Of a stretch of 64,000 nt of DNA, positions 1 to 9,962 are shown one piece after another. This DNA is from Bacteroides faecis MAJ27 (lineage in GTDB: Bacteria > Bacteroidota > Bacteroidia > Bacteroidales > Bacteroidaceae): contig NZ_FNNN01000012.1 of assembly GCF_900106755.1 (NCBI RefSeq), forward strand, positions 62,001-126,000, in the 5' to 3' direction. Within the stretch, counting starts at the first letter, position 1; each line of letters starts with the position of its first letter. A program made the translations under genes and the position numbers. The notes beneath the pieces were generated by a model, which had not been told where the DNA came from, did not search any database, and was given only the letters and a program-made list of their open reading frames with translations.

Positions 1-1022
1 CGGAACGAAATCCGACATCGGAATATCAATAGCAAATGGATAAGCTCCTTCACTATCAATGTAATAAGCATCATTACCAGAACCGATAAGCGATGCGTCA
101 GCATAAGCTGTTGCCTCATGCTTGGGCAAATGCACTTCCGTCCGGTTCTTCTGATTTGCAGCATATCCTACGATAATATACGGATTATACACCTTCAGAT
201 TCTCTTTATTGAAAGAAGCCTTGTCGAACGTTCTGGTTATCGTATAGGTACCCACTTTCCCTTTAACAGCCTGTTTGACACTCCGGATTCCCTGACCAGT
301 TCCGAGTTATCCGCACTATTTCCAAAGAATTGCATCATACGTTTGGTGAAAACGCCAATATCTTCAGCCCCTACCTTTCCTATGTGAGTAATATAACCGG
401 GATTGGGATTATCATCAATATACTGATGCGATTGATCAACAATGTAAGAAAGCAATCCGCAATTTCCCCACTTACACAATGAGTATAAATTTGCACTGGA
501 ATTGATAGTATACGGTACACTACCTTTTGAAAAATTATAGGAGCGGGTTACTGCCTTTGTATTAGCAGATGGAGAGGTGATTTTACTCATATCCAGACTT
601 GCCAAGCCGTCTTTCAAGTCCAGTTTTACGCATCGGGGTACTCCCCAACTTGATGTATACAAACAAATACTTTCTACGGAAGTCGGAATATTCATTTTTC
701 CTTCATACTTTCCGTTTTTGTCTGTGTAGATTTTGAATAAAGCTTCGATTCCTTCTTTTTTAACCGATTCATTATCCACTGTTTCCATCGGATCTTCATC
801 ATATACTTCAAGAAGTGCAATGAGTCCCGGTAAGTCATAATTTACGGAAAGCTTCACATCGCCACGTGTTTCAAATCCGAAATATTCGCCAGGGTCCGGT
901 ACAGGGTCTTTCCCATAATTAGGATCATATAAATCTTTCTCCATACATCCTGCCAAGAGCCCACTAATAAATGCCGCTGTAGCAATAACACTTGAAATGT
1001 TAAACAATCGCTTGTGTGTCAT
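1..1022 (-). pseudogene. LruC/DUF4842-type lipoprotein gene, frameshifted and cut by the window edge
   Basis: The minus-strand ATG at 1022 opens a 261-residue frame with a lipoprotein signal (lipobox LLAGC, Cys26) followed by an acidic region with FGFETRGDVKLSVNY, as in the N-terminal part of Bacteroides LruC-domain lipoproteins. That frame stops at 237 after an unconvincing tail (NRLLKGKWVPIR). The -1 frame is open from about 312 to the window edge and reads VKGKVGTYTITRTFDKASFN, then NPYIIVGYAANQKN and TEVHLPKHEATAYAD, which looks like the expected DUF4842 C-terminal domain. A single-base indel between about 238 and 312 would join the two. No homopolymer marks the spot, so I cannot say whether this is a real mutation or a sequence error. 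The family assignment rests on remembered motifs. Confidence 0.7.
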
Positions 1023-1081
1023 AATCTATATATTTGTTTTGTTAGCTATTAAGACTTGGAACTTCCAAATATATAGATTAT
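1021..1081. promoter_or_regulatory. 16-bp inverted repeat with -7 box upstream of the lipoprotein gene
   Basis: Perfect 16-bp arms (1021-1036 and 1066-1081, ATAATCTATATATTTG and its complement) flank 29 bp. The right arm contains a minus-strand TATATTTG (1066-1073), matching the TAnnTTTG -7 box, and the left arm overlaps the ATG of the lipoprotein gene. Transcription would start near 1059. By symmetry the left arm holds the same box facing the other way, towards atpG. Confidence 0.5.
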
Positions 1082-1153
1082 TTCACTGCCAGCCTCACAA
1101 ATATTAAAAACGGAATACTGATTCCGAAAATAGTATTATCATGCAACAGACAT

Positions 1154-2050
1154 TTACTGCATAGAACCACCCACAATATCCAACAATTCGTTTGTAATGG
1201 CCTGCTGACGACTCTTATTATATTGCTTCGTCAAATCTTGAATCAGCTCGTTCGCATTGTCCGTAGCCACTTGCATGGCCAATGTACGTGCAGCATGTTC
1301 CGAAGCGTTTGAATCTACAGCAGCCGTAAAGAGTTTCTGGCTCAATACCGTCGGAATCAAGTTAGCGATCAGTTCTTCCGCAGAGGGCTCGATGATGTAA
1401 TCATTCGCTATTTCTCCTCCTTGTACTTCTTCTTCTTTTTCCTTCTCTTCCCCGTCCACTAGGTGTGTCAGGTCGATAGGCAAATAAGTTTCGCGAAGCA
1501 GAATCTGTACACCCATTGATTTGAAGTGATGATAAATCAGCTCCACCCGATCTATTTCTCCGGCGATGTACATTTTCATGAGGCGATGTGCCAACTCGGA
1601 AGCCTCCTGATACGAAGGTTTGTCAGAAAGCGTCGCAGAAGTTTCCTGTGGTTGGAATCCCAGACGTTTCGCTGCTTCATCCACCTTCTTTCCTACCGGG
1701 AATATCAGAATATTGTCCTGTCCCAATGTACGGAACTCACCAACCGTTTGTAGCAACATCTTAATGACATTCGCATTAAAAGCACCACAGAGCGATGTAT
1801 TCGAAGAAAAGGCAACAATTGCCACCCGCTTCACTTCCCTTGCCTTTATGTAAGGAGATTCAATGGGAAGATCCGCACTCAGGAAGTTGGTCAAAATCTT
1901 GTTCAGCTTCCTTTGATAAGGCAACATATTCTCAATGGCTCCTTGTGCCTTATGTAGTTTGGCAGAAGCCACCATCTTCATTGCTGAAGTGATTTTTCGG
2001 GTACTCTTTACCGAATTTATTCTGGTTTTTACTTCTTTCAGTGAAGCCAT
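1154..2050 (-). CDS. atpG: F1Fo ATP synthase gamma subunit
   Basis: This 298-residue protein is the central rotor shaft of F1, turning inside the alpha3-beta3 ring on the cytoplasmic face of the membrane. Both conserved terminal helices are clear: MASLKEVKTRINSVKSTRKI at the start and TKQYNKSRQQAITNELLDIV near the end, which together form the coiled-coil shaft. An acidic, low-complexity insert (about residues 200-215, EEKEKEEE) lies in the globular part. It is the last gene of the operon and is separated from atpA by about 150 nt that hold a palindromic repeat. Next downstream on the same strand is the frameshifted lipoprotein gene. Confidence 0.97.
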   Translation of the reverse strand: MASLKEVKTRINSVKSTRKITSAMKMVASAKLHKAQGAIENMLPYQRKLNKILTNFLSADLPIESPYIKAREVKRVAIVAFSSNTSLCGAFNANVIKMLLQTVGEFRTLGQDNILIFPVGKKVDEAAKRLGFQPQETSATLSDKPSYQEASELAHRLMKMYIAGEIDRVELIYHHFKSMGVQILLRETYLPIDLTHLVDGEEKEKEEEVQGGEIANDYIIEPSAEELIANLIPTVLSQKLFTAAVDSNASEHAARTLAMQVATDNANELIQDLTKQYNKSRQQAITNELLDIVGGSMQ

Positions 2051-2060
2051 AACTTTTTAA

Positions 2061-2197
2061 ATTAAGAATGAAGAATGAGGAATGAAGAATTTACCGTGCA
2101 GTACCCATTTGGGTACTGACCGAAAAGAATAAAGAGGAAGATGGCAACGCTTTGACAGCGCAGCCCATTCTTCATTCTTAATTCTTCATTCTTCATT
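2061..2197. repeat. Palindromic intergenic repeat, GAATGAAGAAT family, between atpA and atpG
   Basis: The left arm (2061-2090) is made of AAGAATGA units and the right arm (2167-2197) is its near complement, directly after the atpA stop. Inside is a perfect small hairpin, CAGTACCCA/TGGGTACTG (2099-2118). Part of the element (around GCGCAGCCCATTCTTCATTC, about 2160) recurs in inverse orientation at 22558-22625. In the mRNA it would form a long hairpin inside the operon. Confidence 0.8.
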
Positions 2198-2198
2198 T

Positions 2199-3782
2199 CT
2201 ATAAATATTGTTTGGCAACCATAGCGGCAGTCTCCTCGATAGCCTTGGTCACGTTATCGTCTATCACACCGGTTCTCAAAACATCCAGTACATCTTCCTG
2301 ATGGTTGAGTTGCAGAGATTCGATGAAGCTGCGTTCGAAGTCCTGTACGTTTTCCAAAGGAACATCGTGGAGCAGACCGTGCGTACCACAATACAGGATA
2401 GCAATCTGTTGTTCCACCGGCATCGGGCTGTATTGGGGCTGAATAAGCAACTGAGCGTTCTTACGTCCCTTATCGATGGTCATTGCCGTAATAGGGTCCA
2501 TATCACTGCTGAATTTGGAGAAAGCTTCCAGTTCACGATACTGCGCCTGATCCATCTTCAATGTTCCGGCCACCTTCTTCATTGCCTTGATCTGGGCGTT
2601 ACCACCTACACGGGATACAGAGATACCGACGTTGATAGCCGGACGGACACCTTGATTGAACAAGTCCGTTTCGAGGAATATCTGTCCGTCGGTGATCGAA
2701 ATCACGTTTGTAGGGATATATGCCGAAACGTCTCCTGCCTGTGTCTCGATGATAGGCAGAGCCGTAAGTGAACCACCGCCCTTCACGATGCTTTTCAAAC
2801 TCTCCGGAAGATCGTTCATCTCGCGCGCCACATCCTCTTCCTTGATAATCTTTGCCGCACGCTCCAACAGACGGGAGTGCAGGTAGAAGATATCACCCGG
2901 ATACGCTTCACGTCCGGACGGACGGCGAAGAATCAACGAAACTTCCCGATAGGCAACAGCCTGCTTTGAAAGGTCGTCATACACCACCAGCGCATGCCGA
3001 CCGGTATCACGGAAATATTCACCGATGGCAGCACCTGCAAACGGTGCATAATACTGCAATGCAGCCGGATCACCTGCCGTAGCAGCCACCACAATCGTGT
3101 AATCCATCGCACCGTACTCGCGGAGCGTATTGACGATAGAAGCGACCGTAGATCCTTTCTGACCGATAGCCACATAGATACAGTACACCGGATCGCCTGC
3201 CAAGAAGTTATTGCGCTGATTGATAATCGTATCAATCGCGATCGAGGTCTTTCCTGTCTGACGGTCACCGATAATCAGCTCACGCTGTCCGCGTCCGATA
3301 GGGATCATGGCGTCTACTGCCTTCAAACCGGTTTGTAAAGGCTGGTTCACCGGCTGACGGTAAATCACTCCCGGCGCTTTACGCTCCAACGGCATTTCGT
3401 ACAGCTCACCACCAATCAGCCCTTTTCCGTCGAGCGGTTCTCCCAACGGGTCGATAACACGTCCCAGCATACCTTCGCCCACACGGATAGAGGCGATGCG
3501 CTTGGTACGTTTTACAATAAAGCCTTCCTTGATTCTGTCGGTAGGACCCAGCAAAACGGCACCCACGTTGTCCTCTTCGAGGTTCATCACAATGGCTTTA
3601 ATGCCGTTGTCAAACTCCAGCAATTCGTTGGCTTCGGCATTCCGCAATCCGTAGATACGTACCACTCCGTCGCTCACCTGGAGCACCGTACCGATCTCGT
3701 CAAGCTGCACGTTGGTATTGATTCCTTCGAGCTGCTTGCGCAATATATCGGATACTTCGCTTACTCTTATATTTTCAGACAT
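2199..3782 (-). CDS. atpA: F1Fo ATP synthase alpha subunit
   Basis: The 527-residue alpha subunit forms the alpha3-beta3 hexamer with AtpD and carries the non-catalytic nucleotide sites. The Walker A motif GDRQTGKT is at residues 172-179, followed by the conserved [17 protein letters not shown] context just before it and the alpha-type arginine-finger region [11 protein letters not shown]. Length is normal (E. coli alpha is 513). Its ATG shares one base with the stop of atpH (TAATG type overlap at 3782), which indicates translational coupling. The stop lies right beside a palindromic repeat that separates it from atpG. Confidence 0.98.
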   Translation of the reverse strand: MSENIRVSEVSDILRKQLEGINTNVQLDEIGTVLQVSDGVVRIYGLRNAEANELLEFDNGIKAIVMNLEEDNVGAVLLGPTDRIKEGFIVKRTKRIASIRVGEGMLGRVIDPLGEPLDGKGLIGGELYEMPLERKAPGVIYRQPVNQPLQTGLKAVDAMIPIGRGQRELIIGDRQTGKTSIAIDTIINQRNNFLAGDPVYCIYVAIGQKGSTVASIVNTLREYGAMDYTIVVAATAGDPAALQYYAPFAGAAIGEYFRDTGRHALVVYDDLSKQAVAYREVSLILRRPSGREAYPGDIFYLHSRLLERAAKIIKEEDVAREMNDLPESLKSIVKGGGSLTALPIIETQAGDVSAYIPTNVISITDGQIFLETDLFNQGVRPAINVGISVSRVGGNAQIKAMKKVAGTLKMDQAQYRELEAFSKFSSDMDPITAMTIDKGRKNAQLLIQPQYSPMPVEQQIAILYCGTHGLLHDVPLENVQDFERSFIESLQLNHQEDVLDVLRTGVIDDNVTKAIEETAAMVAKQYL

Positions 3783-4342
3783 TATACAATTCTCCTATTC
3801 TTATCAATAAACTGTTGTTTCACTCGTTTCAACTGCGTAGCAATGCTTGCATCAAGCCGATAATCGTTGATATCGAAGATGAAGCCCCCTTCTATCGAGG
3901 GATCAATCACAGTCTCCAGTTCCATCTGGGCATGCAGAATATGCGCTGCTGCGGAACGGATGCGGTTTTCCGTCTCCTTGTCCACCCGGACAGCCGTAAT
4001 CAGCTTGCCTACTCCGATGTGTTTCAGTTTCCGGTAGAGGTCCAGGTACATCAGGCTGATAAACTGTAAATAGCCTTCGCGCCTGTTTCGCAGAACCAGC
4101 GTAATGAAACGGATAAACTCTCTGCTTGATTTACCGTCACCGTCGGCAGCCGTACATACCAGTACCAACTTATCCTTCATTGAGATGACAGGATTATCAA
4201 GCGCCTCACGCAAACCCGGCTGGGTACGAAAGCTGTGAGATAATATGAAGAACTCGTTGTAGAGTCTATCCTCCACACCTTTCTCCTGCGCGTATTCGAT
4301 CATCGCTTTGGCATATCGCATTGAGAGTACTCCGACTTCCAT
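3782..4342 (-). CDS. atpH: F1Fo ATP synthase delta subunit
   Basis: This 186-residue protein is the delta (OSCP) subunit, which clamps the F1 head to the peripheral stalk of b subunits. It is recognised by the N-terminal helical domain ([20 protein letters not shown]), the C-terminal [13 protein letters not shown] and [20 protein letters not shown], which is the usual delta C-terminal signature, and by its place between atpF and atpA. Its stop overlaps the atpA start by one base, and it begins 5 nt after atpF, so the three are probably translated as a block. Confidence 0.95.
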   Translation of the reverse strand: MEVGVLSMRYAKAMIEYAQEKGVEDRLYNEFFILSHSFRTQPGLREALDNPVISMKDKLVLVCTAADGDGKSSREFIRFITLVLRNRREGYLQFISLMYLDLYRKLKHIGVGKLITAVRVDKETENRIRSAAAHILHAQMELETVIDPSIEGGFIFDINDYRLDASIATQLKRVKQQFIDKNRRIV

Positions 4343-4347
4343 TTTAC

Positions 4348-4851
4348 TTAGTTCTTATTAGGGGTTAATACTTCATCCAGCATCCGGTCGATCATACCCA
4401 TCTGGGATTCTTTGTCCTGAAGGTTCTTACGGAGCACCTTCTCGGCGATATCGACAGAAAGCACGGCTACCTGGCGACGGATGTCACGGATAGCTTCGTC
4501 TTTCTCTATCTGGATTTGTTGTTTCACTGCGTCAAGCTCCTTTTGCGCAGCTATCTCTGCTTGCTTACGGGCCTCATGAACAATCTTGTCACGTTCTTCC
4601 ATTGCTTCCTTCAAGATCCGTCCTTGTTCCTTGTTGGCAGCAGCCACAAGCGCCTCGCCCTCCTCCTTCAAATGAGCTAACTGGGCGTTGGCTTCTCTTG
4701 CCACCTCCAAGGACTGATCGATATAGGTTTTACGGCCTTCCACCATCTTGATGATGATGGGAAAACCGTATTTTGCCAATATCACGAACACAACCCCGAA
4801 TGCGACAAACATCCAGAACAACAGGCCACTATCAGGTAATAGTAATGACAT
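4348..4851 (-). CDS. atpF: F1Fo ATP synthase b subunit
   Basis: The 167-residue b subunit forms the peripheral stalk. One N-terminal membrane span (about residues 9-28) is followed by a long charged helix rich in Ala, Glu, Lys and Arg (to about residue 150) that should dimerise as a coiled coil. Length and architecture are typical of bacterial b. The gene sits between atpE (69 nt upstream, an AT-rich gap) and atpH (5 nt downstream). Only one b-type gene is present, so the stalk is presumably a homodimer. Confidence 0.96.
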
Positions 4852-4920
4852 AATTTTATTTACAATTTTACAAATTACAATTTACGATTTCGCAGCTGAA
4901 CATTTCAGCACTGAAATCCA

Positions 4921-5199
<279 letters not shown>

Positions 5200-5294
5200 T
5201 TATTTTCTCGTTTATTTATTTGCTCTCTATTCGCGTTTGTTCCGTAAATCGTATGTTTTACGTATTCATCGCATTCTATTCTTTTTTATTCAGT

Positions 5295-6410
5295 TCATTG
5301 ATCCTCTGCCTTCACCTTTGCGCCTTCCTGTGCCAGTCCGATAAACACTGCCGAAAGCATGGTAAATACGTATGCCTGGATGAAAGCTACCAACAGTTCA
5401 AGCGCGTTCATAAAGATGTTGAACAGGACGGAAGCCACCGTCAGCGTACCGTTGAGCGCAGGTCCCATGCTTGCCGATATAAAGATCAGGCAAGTCAGTA
5501 CCAGCATAGCCATGTGTCCCGCCAGCATATTGGCAAAGAGACGGATCATCAAGGCAAACGGTTTGGTGAAGATGCCGAAGAACTCGATGAAAGGCATCAT
5601 CGGTACAGGCACTTTCAGCCACCAAGGCACATCCGGCCAGAAGATATCTTTCCAGTAATGCTTGGTTCCGAAGATATTGACTGCAAGGAAGGTACAGATA
5701 GCAAGCACCATCGTGATCGCAATGTTTCCCGTCACGTTCGCACCTCCGGGGAAGAACGGAATCAACCCCATGATGTTATTAATGAAAATGAAGAAAAACG
5801 CAGTCAGCAGATACGGAGCGAACTTCCGGTAGTTGGGTCCGACACAGCTCTTGATGATATCGTCGTTCACCATCATGATAAACATTTCCATGAATCCGAT
5901 GAAGCCGCCCGGTGCCAATGCCCCCTGCGGACGTTTCCTGTACCAGTGCGCCACACTCAGCACAATTACCAGCAATAGCACACTGTTGAACAACAGAGCA
6001 AACGTCACTTTCGTTATGGAAATATCCCACGGGCGAACCTGCTCTCCGGCTGCATTGTACTCTACCAGCTTGCCTTCATACTTACTTCCTTCGGGAGCAA
6101 TGGAAAGCCCTTCATACGTGCCGCCATTCTCAGCAAGACGGGAAGAAAGGAACGTGTGCCAACCTGTAGCAGAACTATAAACAATGATAGGTAATGGTAT
6201 AGTAATGTGCGTTTTACCCCACGTTGTGATATGCCATTCGTATGAGTCGCCAATATGTCCGAACACGATCTCTTTTACATTGACCGTATTCTCCTTCTGC
6301 TCCTGCGGGGTCACATCTTCCTGCTGTTCCTGTGCTAAGGCCGGCAGACTGGCTACCGCCATCAGGCAGAGCAGAAATATCGGAGCTACTATGTTACGCA
6401 ACTGTTTCAT
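5295..6410 (-). CDS. atpB: F1Fo ATP synthase a subunit with N-terminal signal and periplasmic extension
   Basis: The stator a subunit carries the proton half-channels. The essential arginine lies in FALMIRLFANMLAGHM, and the C-terminal half has the usual membrane helices. At 371 residues it is about 100 longer than E. coli AtpB (271). The extra N-terminal part looks like a signal peptide (residues 1-26, ending ALAQ) followed by a soluble stretch of roughly 110 residues before the first core helix. This extended form is what I would expect in Bacteroidetes. The ATG at 6410 lies inside the end of the preceding membrane-protein gene (17-nt overlap), suggesting coupled translation. Confidence 0.95.
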   Translation of the reverse strand: MKQLRNIVAPIFLLCLMAVASLPALAQEQQEDVTPQEQKENTVNVKEIVFGHIGDSYEWHITTWGKTHITIPLPIIVYSSATGWHTFLSSRLAENGGTYEGLSIAPEGSKYEGKLVEYNAAGEQVRPWDISITKVTFALLFNSVLLLVIVLSVAHWYRKRPQGALAPGGFIGFMEMFIMMVNDDIIKSCVGPNYRKFAPYLLTAFFFIFINNIMGLIPFFPGGANVTGNIAITMVLAICTFLAVNIFGTKHYWKDIFWPDVPWWLKVPVPMMPFIEFFGIFTKPFALMIRLFANMLAGHMAMLVLTCLIFISASMGPALNGTLTVASVLFNIFMNALELLVAFIQAYVFTMLSAVFIGLAQEGAKVKAEDQ

Positions 6411-6828
6411 TTTTATTCTTATTTTTCTTTTTCCGTTTCAGGTTCACTTCAAAGGAGAAGAAGAACCACGTTTCATATATCAGATACAGCAGATAGAACG
6501 AGATAAATGTCAGCAAGAAAGCTCTGGCTTCTTCGCGCACTGCCAGACAATAGATCAGCAGCAGAATCAGCGAAAGAATCATCTTCATCATTTTCATGGC
6601 CAGATAGAGCAGCAACATCTTCTGCGGAGCATGCCGCCGACACGCATCGAACATATAAATACTGAACAAACCGAAAATATAGAAATAAACCGGTATAAAC
6701 GGATATCCTCCGAAATAATGCCCCGGCAGGGCAATATGCAAGATCAGTGCACCCGCCGCTCCGCTCAGTATTGCAAACAGCGTATTCAGCCCGATAAAAT
6801 TCCGTTTAGTCTTACTAATGTTCACCAT
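6394..6828 (-). CDS. Small four-helix membrane protein in the atp operon (AtpI-like position)
   Basis: This 144-residue protein has four predicted membrane helices (about 11-34, 43-61, 72-96, 102-126) and a Lys/Asn-rich cytoplasmic tail. It lies between atpC and atpB and overlaps the start of atpB by 17 nt. Position and topology fit the AtpI/subunit I type that helps assemble the c ring, but I see no clear AtpI sequence motif, so the name is an inference from context. A second AtpI/AtpQ-like gene is not visible in the operon. Confidence 0.75.
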   Translation of the reverse strand: MVNISKTKRNFIGLNTLFAILSGAAGALILHIALPGHYFGGYPFIPVYFYIFGLFSIYMFDACRRHAPQKMLLLYLAMKMMKMILSLILLLIYCLAVREEARAFLLTFISFYLLYLIYETWFFFSFEVNLKRKKKNKNKNETVA

Positions 6829-6874
6829 GTCATTGTGTTTTTCTGCTGTACGTATAATCTATCTCGTCTTTTCG

Positions 6875-7120
6875 CTACGAGACGCACACCGAAGCCGCCC
6901 CGTCACTCATTTCTACAAAACCACCCTGAATATCCAGTGTATGCTCCTCGTCGTCCATCGTAGTATAAGCCAACGTTCCCGCTTTCAGCGATGAAACGAT
7001 AGGCGCATGTCCCGGCAGGATAGAAAACGATCCTACCGTTCCCGGCAGTGTGACAATCTTCACTTCTCCGTCGAATACGCTCTTTTCGGGCGATACGATA
7101 CTCAAATGCAGTTCTTTCAT
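6875..7120 (-). CDS. atpC: F1Fo ATP synthase epsilon subunit, short form
   Basis: Only 81 residues long, against about 130-140 for most epsilon subunits. It keeps the N-terminal beta-sandwich (MKELHLSIVSPEKSVFDGEV, GSFSILPGHAPIVSSL, IQGGFVEMSDG) that binds gamma and the c ring, but it stops where the C-terminal two-helix domain should begin. That domain mediates inhibition of ATP hydrolysis in other bacteria, so this enzyme must lack that control or use another. The gene follows atpD by 12 nt. A short epsilon is known in Bacteroidetes, so this is not a local truncation. Confidence 0.93.
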   Translation of the reverse strand: MKELHLSIVSPEKSVFDGEVKIVTLPGTVGSFSILPGHAPIVSSLKAGTLAYTTMDDEEHTLDIQGGFVEMSDGAASVCVS

Positions 7121-7132
7121 CCTATTCTTTTT

Positions 7133-8659
<1,527 letters not shown>

Positions 8660-8811
8660 TTATTTATATTATTCTTTCTTTTCCTATCGAATTTAGTAGC
8701 ATGACAAGGAACGTTTCGCGTTTTATCTACTTTAATCTATTATACTAAACAGTTAAATTTAGCTTTTGTTCAATCACGCCCTATTTCTTTTTAACATTTT
8801 CTTTTTTACAA

Positions 8812-8877
8812 CTGCTTTCCACGTTTTACAGATGTTTTACAGGCATTCTACAACCGCTTTGCAGGCGTTTCAAAGAA
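8812..8877. repeat. Degenerate 11-nt tandem repeats in the atp leader
   Basis: Read on the plus strand, five to six consecutive 11-mers run without gaps: CTGCTTTCCAC, GTTTTACAGAT, GTTTTACAGGC, ATTCTACAACC, GCTTTGCAGGC, GTTTCAAAGAA. In the atp transcript they would read as GCCUGUAAAAC-like units. They lie between the candidate promoter and atpD, inside the untranslated leader. No function is known to me. Confidence 0.6.
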
Positions 8878-8898
8878 ATGGTTAAATAAACAACTGCG

Positions 8899-8906
8899 CA
8901 AATGTA
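8899..8906 (-). promoter_or_regulatory. Candidate promoter (-7 box) of the atp operon
   Basis: Minus-strand TACATTTG matches the Bacteroidales -7 consensus TAnnTTTG. It would start transcription near 8892, giving a leader of roughly 240 nt. The rest of the gap 8651-9299 holds the 11-nt repeats (8812-8877), a second -7 box facing the other way (9141-9148) and AT-rich sequence in which I see no gene. Confidence 0.5.
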
Positions 8907-9140
8907 GAAACAAATTGGCATCGTTGTTCTTCCTTTTTCATTATTTGTCGTTCAATAACACTTATTAGACCAACAATGGCTACAAACACACCAATACAGA
9001 CCTGTTTCAATTACGATTACACAGAAAAACACGACTGTTGCTTATAAAATATCAGAAAACTACATTTTACCCCTTAGTTTTCTTCTTCAACGGTTATATT
9101 CAAACACTTATAGAAGAGATAAAATAGTAGCGCAGACAAC

Positions 9141-9163
9141 TAGTTTTGTGTTCGAGCACAAAA
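9141..9163 (+). promoter_or_regulatory. Candidate -7 box overlapped by a 7-bp palindrome
   Basis: TAGTTTTG (9141-9148) fits TAnnTTTG and would give a leader of about 145 nt to the gene at 9300. The arms TTTTGTG (9144-9150) and CACAAAA (9157-9163) form a palindrome over the -7 box and start site, a position suited to a repressor. Confidence 0.4.
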
Positions 9164-9299
9164 GAAAAACAGCCATTCACGAAGCTTTCCTGACAGTAAA
9201 CGATTTCAGCCTTCCTCTTCCCCTTTTTTCTATTCTTCCTTAACAAAGATAAAAAGTGCATTTGGGGAAAGCTAATTTAAACCATGTGCTGTTGTATGT

Positions 9300-9866
9300 A
9301 TGGCAAGCCGGCAAGAGGGTACGTTACTTCAAGAATTTTGCCGCATTGGGAAGAAATGGAAGAAGATAAATAAGCATAAAGTATTCTATGTGATAAAAAA
9401 AGAAGAAATTTGCAGCGTTATTAATCCTAAAAATTATGGTAAAAAAAACCTTTTGGCTTTTGCCGAAAAAATCGGCAACTTTACGTTAAACGTAACGATG
9501 GTAGATGAAGCAGGTAATCCGTTGACAGCAGATGATATCTCTCAATGTCACCTATCCGGATTCCCCATCTTATTTACTCAAAATGAATTACTTGAAGCAC
9601 TTGCAAAAGAAATTTTCAAGCAACAGTTTATTTGGAAATCCGTACAGGAGAAAGACATCAAAGAGTGCAACAAAGAAGAACGGATCATCAAACAGATACC
9701 GTTGATGCCACGCTGTCCGGACTTGCTGAAACGGCTGTTCCATTGCATCGAAATCCGCGACGAACGCTCTCCGAGGCATGCCATAGCCTACAAGAGCTGT
9801 CTGGGAAAACTGGAGGAAATGGTGAAAGACCAATGGGACGATTGGAATAGAGAACAGTCAAAATAG
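9300..9866 (+). CDS. Protein of unknown function
   Basis: A 188-residue, Lys-rich soluble protein without signal peptide or membrane helix. I recognise no family. The N-terminal part is basic (IGKKWKKINKHKVFYVIKKE), the middle contains LTADDISQCHLSG, and the C-terminal part contains PLMPRCPDLLKRLFHCIE followed by a charged helix ending in DDWNREQSK. The ribosome site before the ATG is weak and the first alternative Met is far inside (about residue 67), so the start is uncertain. It precedes the primase-like gene by 96 nt, across a separate -7 box, so it may be an independent unit or a part of that module. Confidence 0.65.
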   Translation: MASRQEGTLLQEFCRIGKKWKKINKHKVFYVIKKEEICSVINPKNYGKKNLLAFAEKIGNFTLNVTMVDEAGNPLTADDISQCHLSGFPILFTQNELLEALAKEIFKQQFIWKSVQEKDIKECNKEERIIKQIPLMPRCPDLLKRLFHCIEIRDERSPRHAIAYKSCLGKLEEMVKDQWDDWNREQSK

Positions 9867-9893
9867 TCGATGTGGTAAGAAAAACGAAAGTTG

Positions 9894-9901
9894 TATTTTT
9901 G
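9894..9901 (+). promoter_or_regulatory. Candidate promoter of the primase-like gene
   Basis: TATTTTTG matches TAnnTTTG. Transcription would start near 9908, directly at the leader hairpin described next, 55 nt before the ATG. Confidence 0.5.
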
Positions 9902-9903
9902 CA

Positions 9904-9941
9904 GCCGGAAGCCCGTGATAACTACACCACCCGCTTCCGGC
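9904..9941 (+). promoter_or_regulatory. 9-bp leader hairpin before the primase-like gene
   Basis: Perfect arms GCCGGAAGC (9904-9912) and GCTTCCGGC (9933-9941) enclose a 20-nt loop. No T-tract follows, so it is unlikely to be a simple terminator for the upstream gene. It would sit at or next to the 5' end of the mRNA. Confidence 0.5.
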
Positions 9942-9962
9942 AACTAAAATATTTGATTTTAA

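Noticed and set aside
1526..3338. Several plus-strand open frames opposite atpG and atpA
   Set aside because: Antisense shadows of highly conserved genes with no independent support.
4852..4920. AT-rich AATTTACAATTT repeats between atpE and atpF
   Set aside because: Simple AT-rich low-complexity sequence; no clear palindrome or other copies of comparable length in the window.
5220..5978. Long plus-strand open frame opposite atpB
   Set aside because: Shadow of the atpB coding strand with biased His/Arg content; no start signal and no family.
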